Positions 32,761 to 42,743 of a stretch of 64,000 bases of DNA are shown one piece after another. Both the position numbers and the translations under genes were made by a program. Source of the DNA: Photobacterium toruni (GTDB taxonomy: Bacteria > Pseudomonadota > Gammaproteobacteria > Enterobacterales > Vibrionaceae); NCBI RefSeq assembly GCF_024529955.1, contig NZ_AP024854.1:930001-994000 (forward strand), read 5' to 3'. Position 1 is the stretch's first letter. Each line of letters opens with the position of its first letter. The notes under the pieces were generated by a model, which saw only the letters and a list, made by a program, of their open reading frames with translations, did not search any database and was not told the origin of the DNA.

Positions 32761-34101
32761 TTGAATAATTTCAGCCTAGATTTTTCCTCAGATTTTAGAC
32801 CATTGGCTGCAAGAATGCGGCCAAGAACGGTAGAGGAATATATTGGTCAACAACATATTCTTGGCGAAGGTAAGCCATTACGCCGAGCATTAAAAGCAGG
32901 CCAACTGCATTCAATGATTCTATGGGGACCACCCGGTACCGGTAAAACCACGTTGGCTGAAGTTGCTGCTAATTATGCTAATGCTGAAGTTGAGCGAGTA
33001 TCTGCAGTTACTTCTGGCATCAAAGATATTCGTGCTGCGATAGATAAAGCGCGGGATAATAAAATGGCTGGCAGACGGACTATCCTATTTGTTGATGAGG
33101 TGCATCGGTTTAATAAAAGTCAGCAAGATGCCTTTTTACCGCACATTGAAGATGGCACTGTTACCTTTATTGGCGCGACTACTGAAAATCCCTCGTTTGA
33201 GCTTAATAACGCACTGTTATCTCGTGCGCGAGTGTATAAATTAAAATCCCTTGAAGACGATGAAATTCTTGAAGTGATCGAACAAGCTCTTACGGATAAA
33301 GAACGTGGAATTACTGAAACTGATTTTGTGTTTGTTGGTGAAGTAAAACAGCAATTAGCGCAATTTGTACGGGGTGATGCGCGAATGTCGCTAAACTATC
33401 TTGAACAGTTGATTGATATGGCTGAAGAAGATAACAAGGGCATTAAGCAAATTACGGTTGAGTTATTAGCCGAAGTCACGGGTGAAAAAGTTGCTCGGTT
33501 TGATAACAAAGGCGATCTTTGGTACGACATGATTTCTGCGGTACATAAATCTATTCGTGGTTCAAATGCCGATGGTGCGCTGTATTGGTTTGCGAGAATG
33601 CTTCAAGCGGGGTGTGATCCGTTATATGTTGCCCGTCGATTATTAGCAATAGCTTCAGAAGATATTGGTAATGCGGATCCGCGAGCGATGCAAGTTGCGG
33701 TGTCGGCATGGGATTGTTATACCCGTGTAGGCGCGTATGAAGGTGAACGCGCGATAGCCCAAGCTATTGTCTATTTAGCCTGTGCGGCTAAAAGTAATGC
33801 GGTGTATGTTGCGTTCAATTTAGCGAAAGCCGATGCGCGTGAATTTCCTGATTTTGAAGTACCGCCACATTTGCGTAATGCACCGACCAAATTGATGAAA
33901 GAATTGGGTTATGGTGAAGGTTATCGTTATGCTCATGATGAACCTGGTGCTTATGCTCCCGGTGAAGTGTATTTACCGCGTGAAATTCGTGATCGGGTTT
34001 ATTATCAGCCTTCAAAACGGGGTCTAGAGATAAAAATATCAGAAAAGTTGGATTATCTGGCTTCTTTAGATGCAAAAAGCCCGCTAAAGCGCTACCAATA
34101 A
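32761..34101 (+). CDS. rarA: Replication-associated recombination protein A (RarA/MgsA)
   Basis: AAA+ clamp-loader-like ATPase acting at stalled replication forks. 446 aa, one shorter than E. coli. The start is TTG 32761: GGGAG lies 9-13 bases upstream and the product then begins [21 protein letters not shown], which aligns with E. coli [26 protein letters not shown] sequence. Walker [10 protein letters not shown], Walker [21 protein letters not shown], sensor 1 [13 protein letters not shown]-terminal [16 protein letters not shown] is conserved. The rare start codon suggests low expression. Confidence 0.96.
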   Translation: MNNFSLDFSSDFRPLAARMRPRTVEEYIGQQHILGEGKPLRRALKAGQLHSMILWGPPGTGKTTLAEVAANYANAEVERVSAVTSGIKDIRAAIDKARDNKMAGRRTILFVDEVHRFNKSQQDAFLPHIEDGTVTFIGATTENPSFELNNALLSRARVYKLKSLEDDEILEVIEQALTDKERGITETDFVFVGEVKQQLAQFVRGDARMSLNYLEQLIDMAEEDNKGIKQITVELLAEVTGEKVARFDNKGDLWYDMISAVHKSIRGSNADGALYWFARMLQAGCDPLYVARRLLAIASEDIGNADPRAMQVAVSAWDCYTRVGAYEGERAIAQAIVYLACAAKSNAVYVAFNLAKADAREFPDFEVPPHLRNAPTKLMKELGYGEGYRYAHDEPGAYAPGEVYLPREIRDRVYYQPSKRGLEIKISEKLDYLASLDAKSPLKRYQ

Positions 34102-34212
34102 TAAGGCTTTTTGGGTATCGTTAAGTGATTGGCAACAATTTGTTAGGGTTGCCTCCCAACTACAACTATTTTAATAAGAAATGCCTAAATAACGCGCATT
34201 TCAGACTATTAA

Positions 34213-35535
<1,323 letters not shown>

Positions 35536-35567
35536 TTACTGATACTGCAATAAGCATTAAATTAAAG

Positions 35568-35594
35568 AACCCAGTCGATAGGCTGGGTTTTTTT
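35568..35594 (+). terminator. Terminator after serS
   Basis: Stem AACCCAG (35568-35574) / CTGGGTT (35583-35589) with a T-run to 35594. Confidence 0.88.
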
Positions 35595-35827
35595 ATGGAA
35601 AAAAATCGTGAGATTTAAAGGGATAAAAGATAGAGATCATGAGTATCGAGAAGGTGAGTATTGATTTCAAAGTATAAGATTGCTGATTACTTTGTAAAAA
35701 TATTAAAAACATATCCAATCTTTATTATGTTTTTTATCAGATAGACTCGTTAAATATTGGATATGAATGTAAAATATTGCTTCTTTAGTATTTGGGTTTT
35801 TTGAGATTTTTTGTTAGGGATAATTAC

Positions 35828-36046
35828 ATGCCGCAACAGTATTACGACAAGTTAGTTAAACAACTAGCGATTATTATTATTAATAAACCTCATGCTGCAA
35901 TAGCGGTTGAAAATACATTATATCTTTTAGAGCGAGAGCTAAATAATTATAAATCTCAACATCGTATAGATGAGATAACCACTCAAGAATGTATTGGTAG
36001 AATGGATAATACGTATAATAAATTTTGCTGTAAGCTGCGGCGTTAA
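35828..36046 (+). CDS. Hypothetical protein, 72 aa
   Basis: Small soluble protein starting MPQQYYDKLVKQLAIIII. I take ATG 35828, with AGGGAT about 8 bases upstream, rather than the longer ORF from 35792. The sequence looks helical and mixed-charge (ENTLYLLERELNNYKSQHRIDEITTQECIGRMDNTYNKF), with two adjacent Cys near the end (FCCKLRR). No signal peptide; the Ile run is short. The following hairpin at 36061 is a good terminator, so it is likely an independent gene. I do not recognise the family. Confidence 0.6.
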   Translation: MPQQYYDKLVKQLAIIIINKPHAAIAVENTLYLLERELNNYKSQHRIDEITTQECIGRMDNTYNKFCCKLRR

Positions 36047-36060
36047 ATTTAATACTTAAT

Positions 36061-36086
36061 AAAGGTCGCTTAGGCGACCTTTGTTA
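36061..36086 (+). terminator. Terminator after the 72-aa gene
   Basis: Stem AAAGGTCGC / GCGACCTTT, loop TTAG, then GTTAT. Nearly the same sequence is found at 40114-40138 after another orphan gene. Confidence 0.75.
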
Positions 36087-36303
36087 TAGGTTTCGATATT
36101 TCAAAGCAATAATGTGATTACTTTCCCTTACATCGAATACATTGGTTCTTATTCTTTAAACTCTATCTTTTACGCTAAATGTAAATATTCCGCCATAAAC
36201 CACATAATTAATATGCATTTTTGGAATATTAATATATTTGACTGTGTATAATTATGCTCTTATGCCATAGGTGGTTTAAATCAACGGATGAGTAATTCAA
36301 GTA

Positions 36304-38094
36304 ATGAATAAGAATATTTATAAAACAGTATTATTTTCCCTTCTAGTAAGTTCCCCCGCTGTTTATGCAGAACAAGTCGATATTACAATTTTAGGTACAT
36401 CTGATCTTCATGGACGATTTATTCCTTGGGATTACACAACCGATAAGCCTAATTTGTCTGGTAGTTTGAGCCAAATTGCGACCAAAGTGGGCGAGTTAAG
36501 AAAGCAAGATCCTGAGATTATACTCGTCGATGCAGGTGATGCGATTCAGGGGAATAATATTGAAACCTTTAAAAATGATCCCATTAGCCCAATGATGTTA
36601 GGCTTTAATCAATTAAAATATGATGCTTATGTATTAGGTAATCATGAATTTGATTTTGGCTTGAAAGCACTTAAAAATACCATTACCACTTTTAACGGTA
36701 CACCACTTGCGGGTAATATTTTCCATAATGCGACCTCTCCTTTTTTACCGGCTTATAAAATCGTTGAACGTAAAGGTATTAAAATTGGCATCATAGGGAT
36801 GGATACACCCATGATCGCCGCTTTTGCTAATGGCAGTGATCGGTTGCAAGATTTGACCTTTAGTAACCCAAGTTTGGAAGTTAAAAAAGTCATAACCAAA
36901 ATTAAAGATAAGACAGATGCGATTATTTTAGTGGCGCATATGGGTATCGATAATGAAAATAATATTGCTGATACTGGTGTCGGTGATATTGCGCGTGCCA
37001 ACCCAGAGTTAGCCGCCATTGTTGCGGGTCATATGCACGTTAAAGTAGATAAGGCGATGATCAATGGCGTTATTATTACTGAACCGTATAAATATGGTCG
37101 TGCGTTATCTCGTATTGATTTGAATTTTAAAAAAGATAATCAGGGAAAATATACCCTGATCAACAAAGATAGCTTCACTTACAATATGAATAAATTACCA
37201 TCGGACATGTCGATGGAAACTATCTTTAAGCCTTATCATCATAAGCTTCAGCAAGATGCTAATAAAGTTATTGGTCAATTAGCAGGGCAAGACCTTGTAC
37301 CGAAAAATACCATTAAAGGCATTCCAGATAGCCAATTACACGACACTGGATTAACGTCACTTTTCCAAGAAGTTGGTTTTTATTTTGCTCCGCAAGCCAA
37401 TGTTATTGCCGTTCACCTTGATAATATGAATCCATCGTTACCTGTTGGCGATATTAAAGTTAAAGATATTAACTTTAACTATGAATATGCAGGTGGTGAA
37501 TATACGGTTTATGAAATGACGGGAAAAGATTTAAAAACATATATGGAATGGTCAGCGGGCTATTTTAATAGTGTGAAGCCTAATGATTTAACCTACAGCT
37601 TTGATGCGAAACGACGCTCATCAAAATACAGTACTCACGATATTTTCGGTGGTGTTACTTATCAAATTGACTTAACCAAAGCTGCTGGTCATCGTATTAC
37701 CAACCTTAAAATGAATGGCAAGCCCGTTACGGATGCACAAACTATTAACTTAGGTATGAATAGCTACCGTATGGGACATTTAACGAAAAAAGGTGGAGTA
37801 CTTGAAGGACGTAAATTTAAGGTGCTGTTTGATTCAAAAGCCCATTACGGCACTGAAGCGGGCACTATTCGTCAATTAACCATGCGCTATATTCGTGAGG
37901 TTAAAAAAGGCCATATTACAGGTAAAGCTGAAAATGATTGGTCGGTTATTGGTTTATCAACCTCACAAGCCGATCAACAACGAATGGCGGAGTTAGTAAA
38001 TAGCGGTAAAGTGGCACTACCAAGTATTGATAATGGTCGTTACACCAATACTGCGGCATTAACAGTCGCCGATTTAGTTCGTAATACACACTAA
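36304..38094 (+). CDS. Periplasmic 5'-nucleotidase / 2',3'-cyclic-nucleotide phosphodiesterase family protein
   Basis: Secreted metallophosphoesterase that should release phosphate and nucleosides from extracellular nucleotides. 596 aa. Signal peptide MNKNIYKTVLFSLLVSSPAVYA (cleavage after about 22). The N-terminal two-metal phosphatase domain has TSDLHGR (Asp34, His36), DAGDAIQGN (Asp79), GNHEFDFG (Asn113, His114), AHMGID, and AGHMHVK. The C-terminal 5'-nucleotidase domain (about 330-560) has YEYAGGEYTVYEMTGKDLKTYMEWSAGYF, a substrate-binding segment. Closer to CpdB/YfkN than to UshA by impression; the precise substrate is unresolved. Stands alone, convergent with the acetyltransferase gene. 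Confidence 0.88.
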   Translation: MNKNIYKTVLFSLLVSSPAVYAEQVDITILGTSDLHGRFIPWDYTTDKPNLSGSLSQIATKVGELRKQDPEIILVDAGDAIQGNNIETFKNDPISPMMLGFNQLKYDAYVLGNHEFDFGLKALKNTITTFNGTPLAGNIFHNATSPFLPAYKIVERKGIKIGIIGMDTPMIAAFANGSDRLQDLTFSNPSLEVKKVITKIKDKTDAIILVAHMGIDNENNIADTGVGDIARANPELAAIVAGHMHVKVDKAMINGVIITEPYKYGRALSRIDLNFKKDNQGKYTLINKDSFTYNMNKLPSDMSMETIFKPYHHKLQQDANKVIGQLAGQDLVPKNTIKGIPDSQLHDTGLTSLFQEVGFYFAPQANVIAVHLDNMNPSLPVGDIKVKDINFNYEYAGGEYTVYEMTGKDLKTYMEWSAGYFNSVKPNDLTYSFDAKRRSSKYSTHDIFGGVTYQIDLTKAAGHRITNLKMNGKPVTDAQTINLGMNSYRMGHLTKKGGVLEGRKFKVLFDSKAHYGTEAGTIRQLTMRYIREVKKGHITGKAENDWSVIGLSTSQADQQRMAELVNSGKVALPSIDNGRYTNTAALTVADLVRNTH

Positions 38095-38136
38095 TTTATC
38101 CATTGCGGTTGTTGGTTGTATTATATTAAGTACGCT

Positions 38137-38169
38137 AACAAAGGGCACATTGGGTGCCCTTTGTTATTT
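38137..38169. terminator. Bidirectional terminator between nucleotidase and acetyltransferase genes
   Basis: Stem AACAAAGGGCAC (38137-38148) / GTGCCCTTTGTT (38154-38165), loop ATTGG. Shared by the two convergent genes. Confidence 0.85.
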
Positions 38170-38170
38170 T

Positions 38171-38728
38171 CTATTGATTTTCGTGAATAACTCTAATTAA
38201 TTTTGCAGGTGTACCACCATAAAGAGAATCGGCGGGTACATCGCAATTAACCATAGAATTTGCTGCAATAACAGAGCGTGCGCCAATGGTCACACCTTGA
38301 TTGATTACCACGTTGCCGCCAACCCATACATCATCTTCAATCGTAATTGTATCCCAGATAGTTTTCCAATTACGGCGATTACGATAATCTAAGTCATGAC
38401 TTGCACAGTAAAATTGTGTATTTGGACCAATTAAGACATTGTTACCAATAGTGATTTTAGCACCATCTAACATAGTGACATTCATGTTGATGTAGGTGTT
38501 TTCTCCAATCGAAATTGTCTTACCAAATTCACAATAAAACGGTGAGCGCACAATACTGGATGGCGAAATATTACCCATTAGCTGTTGAAACAGTTCATCA
38601 CGCTGAGAGTTATCTATATTTTGGTTAATAGTCTGTAATAGATTTAATGCATTTTGACGAATATTCTCAATACAATCTGAGCCAGCATCAAAGTCTTTGC
38701 CAGCTAACATTTTTTCAAATTCAGTCAT
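38171..38728 (-). CDS. Maltose/galactoside O-acetyltransferase family protein
   Basis: Left-handed parallel beta-helix acetyltransferase (LacA/Maa/NodL family) using acetyl-CoA. 185 aa from ATG 38728, with AAGAGACG upstream; a further in-frame start at 38779 is less likely because the chain then lacks the family start. The N-terminal maltose-acetyltransferase-type cap is MTEFEKMLAGKDFDAGSDCI. Hexapeptide repeats follow (ISIGENTYINMNVTMLDGAKITIGNNVLIGPN), with the active-site His in CASHDLDYRNR and the end VWVGGNVVINQGVTIGARSVIAANSMV...GTPAKLIR. The sugar acceptor cannot be told from sequence. Confidence 0.9.
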   Translation of the reverse strand: MTEFEKMLAGKDFDAGSDCIENIRQNALNLLQTINQNIDNSQRDELFQQLMGNISPSSIVRSPFYCEFGKTISIGENTYINMNVTMLDGAKITIGNNVLIGPNTQFYCASHDLDYRNRRNWKTIWDTITIEDDVWVGGNVVINQGVTIGARSVIAANSMVNCDVPADSLYGGTPAKLIRVIHENQ

Positions 38729-38868
38729 GTCGTCTCTTAATTTATTCTGTATGAGTTTATTTAACGATAATTTTATCACTGGTGGTGTTATTTATTTATC
38801 ACTCGGTATTATAGATGAGACAGTGAGTCATATTTTTGTTATTTATTCGAAAAAAGCAGCAGTGAATA

Positions 38869-38936
38869 CCAAGCCCAATCTCGTCACTCTCTATAATAAA
38901 TGCCAAGCCCAACCCCGTCATTCTCTACAGCGAATG
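38869..38936. repeat. Tandem 34-bp duplication
   Basis: Two adjacent 34-base units (38869-38902 and 38903-38936), each beginning CCAAGCCCAA and containing CGTCA-TCTCTA and ending in AATG. The second unit runs into dispersed repeat copy 2. Confidence 0.7.
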
Positions 38937-38960
38937 CCCGCGAGGGCGATAGGGAATCTA
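38916..38960. repeat. Dispersed 45-nt repeat, copy 2
   Basis: Begins CGTCATTCTCTACAGCGAATG and ends AGGGAATCTA; pairs with copy 1 at 16938-16982 at 36 of 45 positions. GCCCGCGAGGGC inside can form a small hairpin. Confidence 0.75.
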
Positions 38961-39454
38961 CTAATCACGTATTGTAGGGATAATTTTATCTATTTTAGGG
39001 ATTATGACTGTTAAGTATCGCCAATTAGGTGCTTTCATTGTTGTTAACATGAGTAACAAATTAAATACACCATGTTTAGGCTAATTATTTTGAAGAAAAC
39101 TTATCAAAATAAGACGTAAGCGATACTTTTTATATGAATAGAGATCGTATTGGATCGCATAATATGCATACTGTTAAATAGGGCTGTTTTTAGCAAAAAG
39201 TAATACTAAATGTTGAATGATGAGGTTTTATAGCTTTAAAAATAAGAAGATTGGGATGGAATTAAAGCGGTTCTGATCAATTGAAGAAGTAGCGCAAGTA
39301 ACTGGCATAACGTATTGAAAGTATTTTGGAAAGTGTATGTAGAACTGAACTTTGGCAGATTACATGTACGTATATCAAAAACTAAGTAATCTTAATCATT
39401 CTTTAGTAATTTTATTTGATAAAAAATAGTTACAGTTTATTTTATAGAGTTAAC
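38961..39454. other. Non-coding left flank of the islet
   Basis: About 490 bases after the dispersed repeat with no intact gene. The left direct repeat (39156-39180) is here. A 9-base inverted pair, AAGTATCGC near 39013 and GCGATACTT near 39119, is also present. Six-frame reading around 39250-39390 gives only short pieces broken by stops. Confidence 0.45.
39156..39180. repeat. Left direct repeat of the A/T-rich islet
   Basis: CGCATAATATG followed by CATACTGTTAAATA. The last 14 bases are identical to 40833-40846, and the preceding part is near-identical with one gap and two changes. Confidence 0.7.
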
Positions 39455-40048
39455 ATGATATATAGAATAAAAAAGCATAGTACTAAAAACATGAATACAT
39501 TTGATTATATTTTAAATCTATACTCAGGAAAGAAAATTCCAGATGGACGGTATCTGTGTAATGCGAATTATGTTCCATTGTGTTACGATACGGATAATTT
39601 CATCTCAACAACAACCCTCGTATATGATGTTGATGTTTATATTCTCCCATCGTATGAAAAAATATTTCTATCTAACGGAGATGAATTAGAGCGAGTTGAT
39701 CCTCCTGTAATGATCTCTGATGGCTCATTATGTTTAGCATTCGCCTTAAAAAGTGATGATAACTATCCTAAAAAAAATAAATTTTATTTATTTTTATCTG
39801 TAATCGCTAATGTTTATAAACGTGGAGGCTTATTTTCTAGCCAAAAAATAATTCAATCATTAGTAACTATCCATATTTCAAGTCTACCCTATATGACACA
39901 TTCTCCTTCTAGAGATGATATTGGAGATGTTTGGACTAGCCCTGAAGTAGTATTAGATCATAACGGTAGAGATAATCTTCATCGCGCTATACATGATTCG
40001 ATAAATTATCATCTGATACCTAAAGTTGTAATGCCGAAAATATTATGA
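39455..40048 (+). CDS. Hypothetical protein in A/T-rich islet, 197 aa
   Basis: I start it at ATG 39455 (AGAG 6 bases upstream) rather than TTG 39416; ATG 39491 is another option. No signal peptide or clear membrane helix. The chain has many Tyr, Asp, Ser and Asn (SGKKIPDGRYLCNANYV, LVYDVDVYILPSYEKIFL, FYLFLSVIANVYKRGGLF), compatible with an alpha/beta cytoplasmic fold, and ends in HDSINYHLIPKVVMPKIL. Very A/T-rich, unlike the neighbouring metabolic genes, and lying between direct repeats, so horizontal origin is plausible. I do not recognise the family. Confidence 0.65.
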   Translation: MIYRIKKHSTKNMNTFDYILNLYSGKKIPDGRYLCNANYVPLCYDTDNFISTTTLVYDVDVYILPSYEKIFLSNGDELERVDPPVMISDGSLCLAFALKSDDNYPKKNKFYLFLSVIANVYKRGGLFSSQKIIQSLVTIHISSLPYMTHSPSRDDIGDVWTSPEVVLDHNGRDNLHRAIHDSINYHLIPKVVMPKIL

Positions 40049-40113
40049 ATGTTAAATCCAATAAAAATTTAATTATTTTTTGATTATATATTCAGTTATA
40101 AATATTTATTTTT

Positions 40114-40138
40114 AAGAGGTCGCCTAGCGACCTTTGTT
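40114..40138 (+). terminator. Terminator after the 197-aa gene
   Basis: Stem AGGTCGC (40117-40123) / GCGACCT (40127-40133), loop CTA, then TTGTTAT. Near copy of the terminator at 36061. Confidence 0.7.
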
Positions 40139-40280
40139 ATCTCTGGATGTTGCCGCGTGTATCCACATAAGATGGTGACACTTGTACACAAGACCCATAC
40201 CGTATTTTGTAACATTTATTTTATTGGCAGCTTTCTTTTTTTTGTATATAAAACAGCAAAATCCCTACCACGTAAAATAA

Positions 40281-40790
40281 ATGAAAATAATATTATTAGC
40301 TGTAGCCTTATCTTTAACTGGATGCGCCCAAATTCAAGATTATAAGACTGTTGATGTAGCTTTAAATACATCATTATCAACATCTATTGGGGGTAGCTTT
40401 TTTAGTATCGCAAAAACAAAAGATTTACCCAATGCATTCGGTAAAGCTGATATTTATGGTGGAAAAGTCAATATAGGTCATTCAGAATTACGATATCAAG
40501 GTTTGACAAAAGATAATCAATTAATATTACGATATACCGATGTAACTATTCATTCTGATGAGAATGTCTTTACACGTTATGGAAATAGTTCATCAACTAT
40601 TTCTTCTGGATATAATGGTAATATTACAATCACACATGCAAATAAGAGAGATGCTAACATCTCACAATTACCACCTAATACCATAGAATTTCTTTTCCCA
40701 TTAAACAAGAAAGTGTTACCAATTGGTGGCTATATTGTAACAATTATTGATGCTACACCATATGATGTTAAATATACAATATCGCAATAA
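40281..40790 (+). CDS. Putative lipoprotein, 169 aa
   Basis: The N-terminus MKIILLAVALSLTGCAQIQ has a lipobox (LTGC, lipidated Cys15) with a short signal peptide; Ala after the Cys predicts outer-membrane sorting by the +2 rule. The mature part is rich in beta-forming and polar residues (GGSFFSIAKTKDLPNAFGKADIYGGKVN, LRYQGLTKDNQLILRYTDVTIHS) and has no Cys beyond the anchor. No clear ribosome binding site precedes ATG 40281. The second gene of the repeat-bracketed islet. Family not recognised. Confidence 0.7.
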   Translation: MKIILLAVALSLTGCAQIQDYKTVDVALNTSLSTSIGGSFFSIAKTKDLPNAFGKADIYGGKVNIGHSELRYQGLTKDNQLILRYTDVTIHSDENVFTRYGNSSSTISSGYNGNITITHANKRDANISQLPPNTIEFLFPLNKKVLPIGGYIVTIIDATPYDVKYTISQ

Positions 40791-40820
40791 AGATAATAAA
40801 AATGTAATAATGTACGAGTA

Positions 40821-40846
40821 CGCATAAATAGCCATACTGTTAAATA
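40821..40846. repeat. Right direct repeat of the A/T-rich islet
   Basis: CGCATAAATAGC followed by CATACTGTTAAATA, matching 39156-39180. Lies 30 bases beyond the lipoprotein stop. Confidence 0.7.
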
Positions 40847-40950
40847 CCGTCCATCGTGGCGGTATTTTTATATTCGAAGCATAACCATCAATCAGAGAGT
40901 AGCTGTTTCTCGTCCCTAATACCTCGTCCCTATAACCCCATATCCCAAAT

Positions 40951-40977
40951 CAAAAAAAGGGCACATAATGTGCCCTT
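40951..40977 (-). terminator. Terminator of the DAACS symporter gene
   Basis: Ten-base arms AAGGGCACAT / ATGTGCCCTT around one base; on the minus strand seven T follow. Confidence 0.85.
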
Positions 40978-41009
40978 GAGTTATGTTGTGTTCGCAAGTT
41001 TACTTGCTG

Positions 41010-42329
41010 TTATGATTTCTGTGGTTGCGGCTGAGGATGAAAACGTACTTGCTCATCTTCTGTTGCTGCTAGTGGATCGTTGAAACGATCAACATCCATT
41101 TCACCTTCAGACTTAGCGACAATACAGGTTACAACGCTATCACCCGTGATGTTAACGGCGGTACGTACCATATCAAGTAGACGGTCAACACCCATAATCA
41201 GTGCAATACCTTCAACCGGTAGACCGACTTGGTTAAGTACCATCGCTAGCATAATAAGACCAACCCCCGGAACACCCGCCGTACCGACAGAGGCTAATGT
41301 TGCCGTTAAAATAACCATGATGTAATCAGTCATTGTCAGGTCAATATTAAACGCTTGGGCAATAAATACCGTAGCCACACCTTGCATGATAGCGGTGCCG
41401 TCCATATTAATGGTTGCACCCAGTGGAACAGTAAATGATGCAATCTTATTATTAACACCTAAACGCTTGGTTGCCGTTTCCATTGTCACGGGAATCGTTG
41501 CGTTTGATGATGCGGTAGAGAATGCAAACATCACAGCATCTTCCATTTTCTTTAAGAACGTTATCGGACTTAAACCTGTAAACGCTTTTAGCATCACGCT
41601 GTAAGTGACTAATGCATGTAGTAATAATGCAGCGACTAAGACTAAGAAATAGTTGATTAAACTAAAGATCGCATCTAAGCCTAATCCGGTGAACAATTTT
41701 GCCATTAAGAAGAACACACCGTATGGAGCAATGTTCATTAATAATGCGACTAGCTTCATGATCACTTCATTTAAATCAGCAAAGACTGCTGCCAGACGCT
41801 CGCCCGGTTTACCTGCGGCACTGATTGCAATACCAAATAAAACCGCAAAAACAATAATTTGAAGGGTATTACCATTAGCCATTGCACTAATAGGGTTGGT
41901 TGGGAACATACCAACAATAACGCTACCGAGTGATGGTGCTTCTTTAGAAGCAAATGTTGTTGCTGCGCTTAAATCAGCCCCTGCACCTGGCTGGAAGATA
42001 TTTGCCATGGTCAATGCAAGGGTAATCGCTAAGGCTGTCGTTGTTAGATAAAACGCCAGCGTTTTACCACCTAAACGGCCTAGTGTTGCTAAATCTTTTA
42101 ATGAACTAGTACCACAAACCAATGATACGAAAACAAGAGGAACAACCAACATTTTTAAGCTGGCAATAAAGATTTTGCCACCAACATCAAACAGGCCGTC
42201 TACGATGTAGTTATGAATAAAAGCGACATCAGCAAAAAGGGAACGGATCATAAATCCTGTCAGAATACCTAACACCATACCGAGAATAACTCGGCCAGTC
42301 AGTGACATTTTTTTCTTTTCTGTAGTCAT
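41010..42329 (-). CDS. Dicarboxylate/amino acid:cation symporter (DAACS family)
   Basis: Sodium- or proton-coupled uptake of glutamate, aspartate or C4-dicarboxylates across the inner membrane. 439 aa with about eight helices and two re-entrant loops. The first re-entrant loop carries FSTASSNATIPV, the substrate and sodium site follows in LGATINMDGTAIMQG, and helix 8 has GVDRLLDMVRTAVNITGD with the conserved Asp and Arg. The C-terminal tail HPQPQPQKS is unusual but short. The Arg in helix 8 favours acidic substrates. Single-gene unit with a terminator; the exact substrate is not determined. Confidence 0.92.
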   Translation of the reverse strand: MTTEKKKMSLTGRVILGMVLGILTGFMIRSLFADVAFIHNYIVDGLFDVGGKIFIASLKMLVVPLVFVSLVCGTSSLKDLATLGRLGGKTLAFYLTTTALAITLALTMANIFQPGAGADLSAATTFASKEAPSLGSVIVGMFPTNPISAMANGNTLQIIVFAVLFGIAISAAGKPGERLAAVFADLNEVIMKLVALLMNIAPYGVFFLMAKLFTGLGLDAIFSLINYFLVLVAALLLHALVTYSVMLKAFTGLSPITFLKKMEDAVMFAFSTASSNATIPVTMETATKRLGVNNKIASFTVPLGATINMDGTAIMQGVATVFIAQAFNIDLTMTDYIMVILTATLASVGTAGVPGVGLIMLAMVLNQVGLPVEGIALIMGVDRLLDMVRTAVNITGDSVVTCIVAKSEGEMDVDRFNDPLAATEDEQVRFHPQPQPQKS

Positions 42330-42664
42330 TAAAACTTATCCTTATGTTTATTCACCCTGTCCTTGAGTATTCAGAGTGCCTTCGGAGAGTAGCAGTTATT
42401 CATCTGTTAACGCGAAGTAATAATTATGATTAACTGCTAAATTTTGCGTTGCATCACAAATTTTATACCGAATTCATGTTTATAAAGTCTATTTTTAACT
42501 ATTTTTTAACAAAAAATACGATTGAAATATGTAACTTGATAATAAAACGTTGTTTTTTCGAGGTGTGTGATCGGGATTTTCGAGGATTAACGTTTAGTAG
42601 GAAAAATGGCATATAAGAAGTTTATTTGTGGAAAGGTCAAAATTAGAAAAAAGAGAGCAGTAAG
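42330..42664. other. Upstream region of the symporter gene
   Basis: About 330 A/T-rich bases between the symporter start and the hairpin after the CoA-disulfide reductase gene. No gene seen. It should contain the symporter promoter. Confidence 0.35.
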
Positions 42665-42711
42665 ACAGCCACGTATTGTACGGTTGAAACGTCATTAAAA
42701 TACGTGACTGT
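42665..42711 (-). terminator. Hairpin after the CoA-disulfide reductase gene
   Basis: Arms ACAGCCACGTATT (42665-42677) and AATACGTGACTGT (42699-42711) pair at 12 of 13 positions. On the minus strand a T-run lies about 15 bases further on. Probable terminator or 3' stabiliser. Confidence 0.45.
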
Positions 42712-42743
42712 AAGTTATATATTGGTGTGGTTAGAGCTGGGGA

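Noticed and set aside
39240..39395. Broken reading frames (such as SIEEVAQVTGITY) that could be a decayed helix-turn-helix or transposase gene
   Set aside because: Only short pieces separated by stops, with no match I can name.
40157..40345. 62-codon ORF overlapping the lipoprotein start
   Set aside because: The lipoprotein frame has a lipobox and coherent composition; this frame does not.
40856..41083. 75-codon plus-strand ORF overlapping the symporter gene end
   Set aside because: No ribosome site, and it overlaps the terminator and antisense coding sequence.
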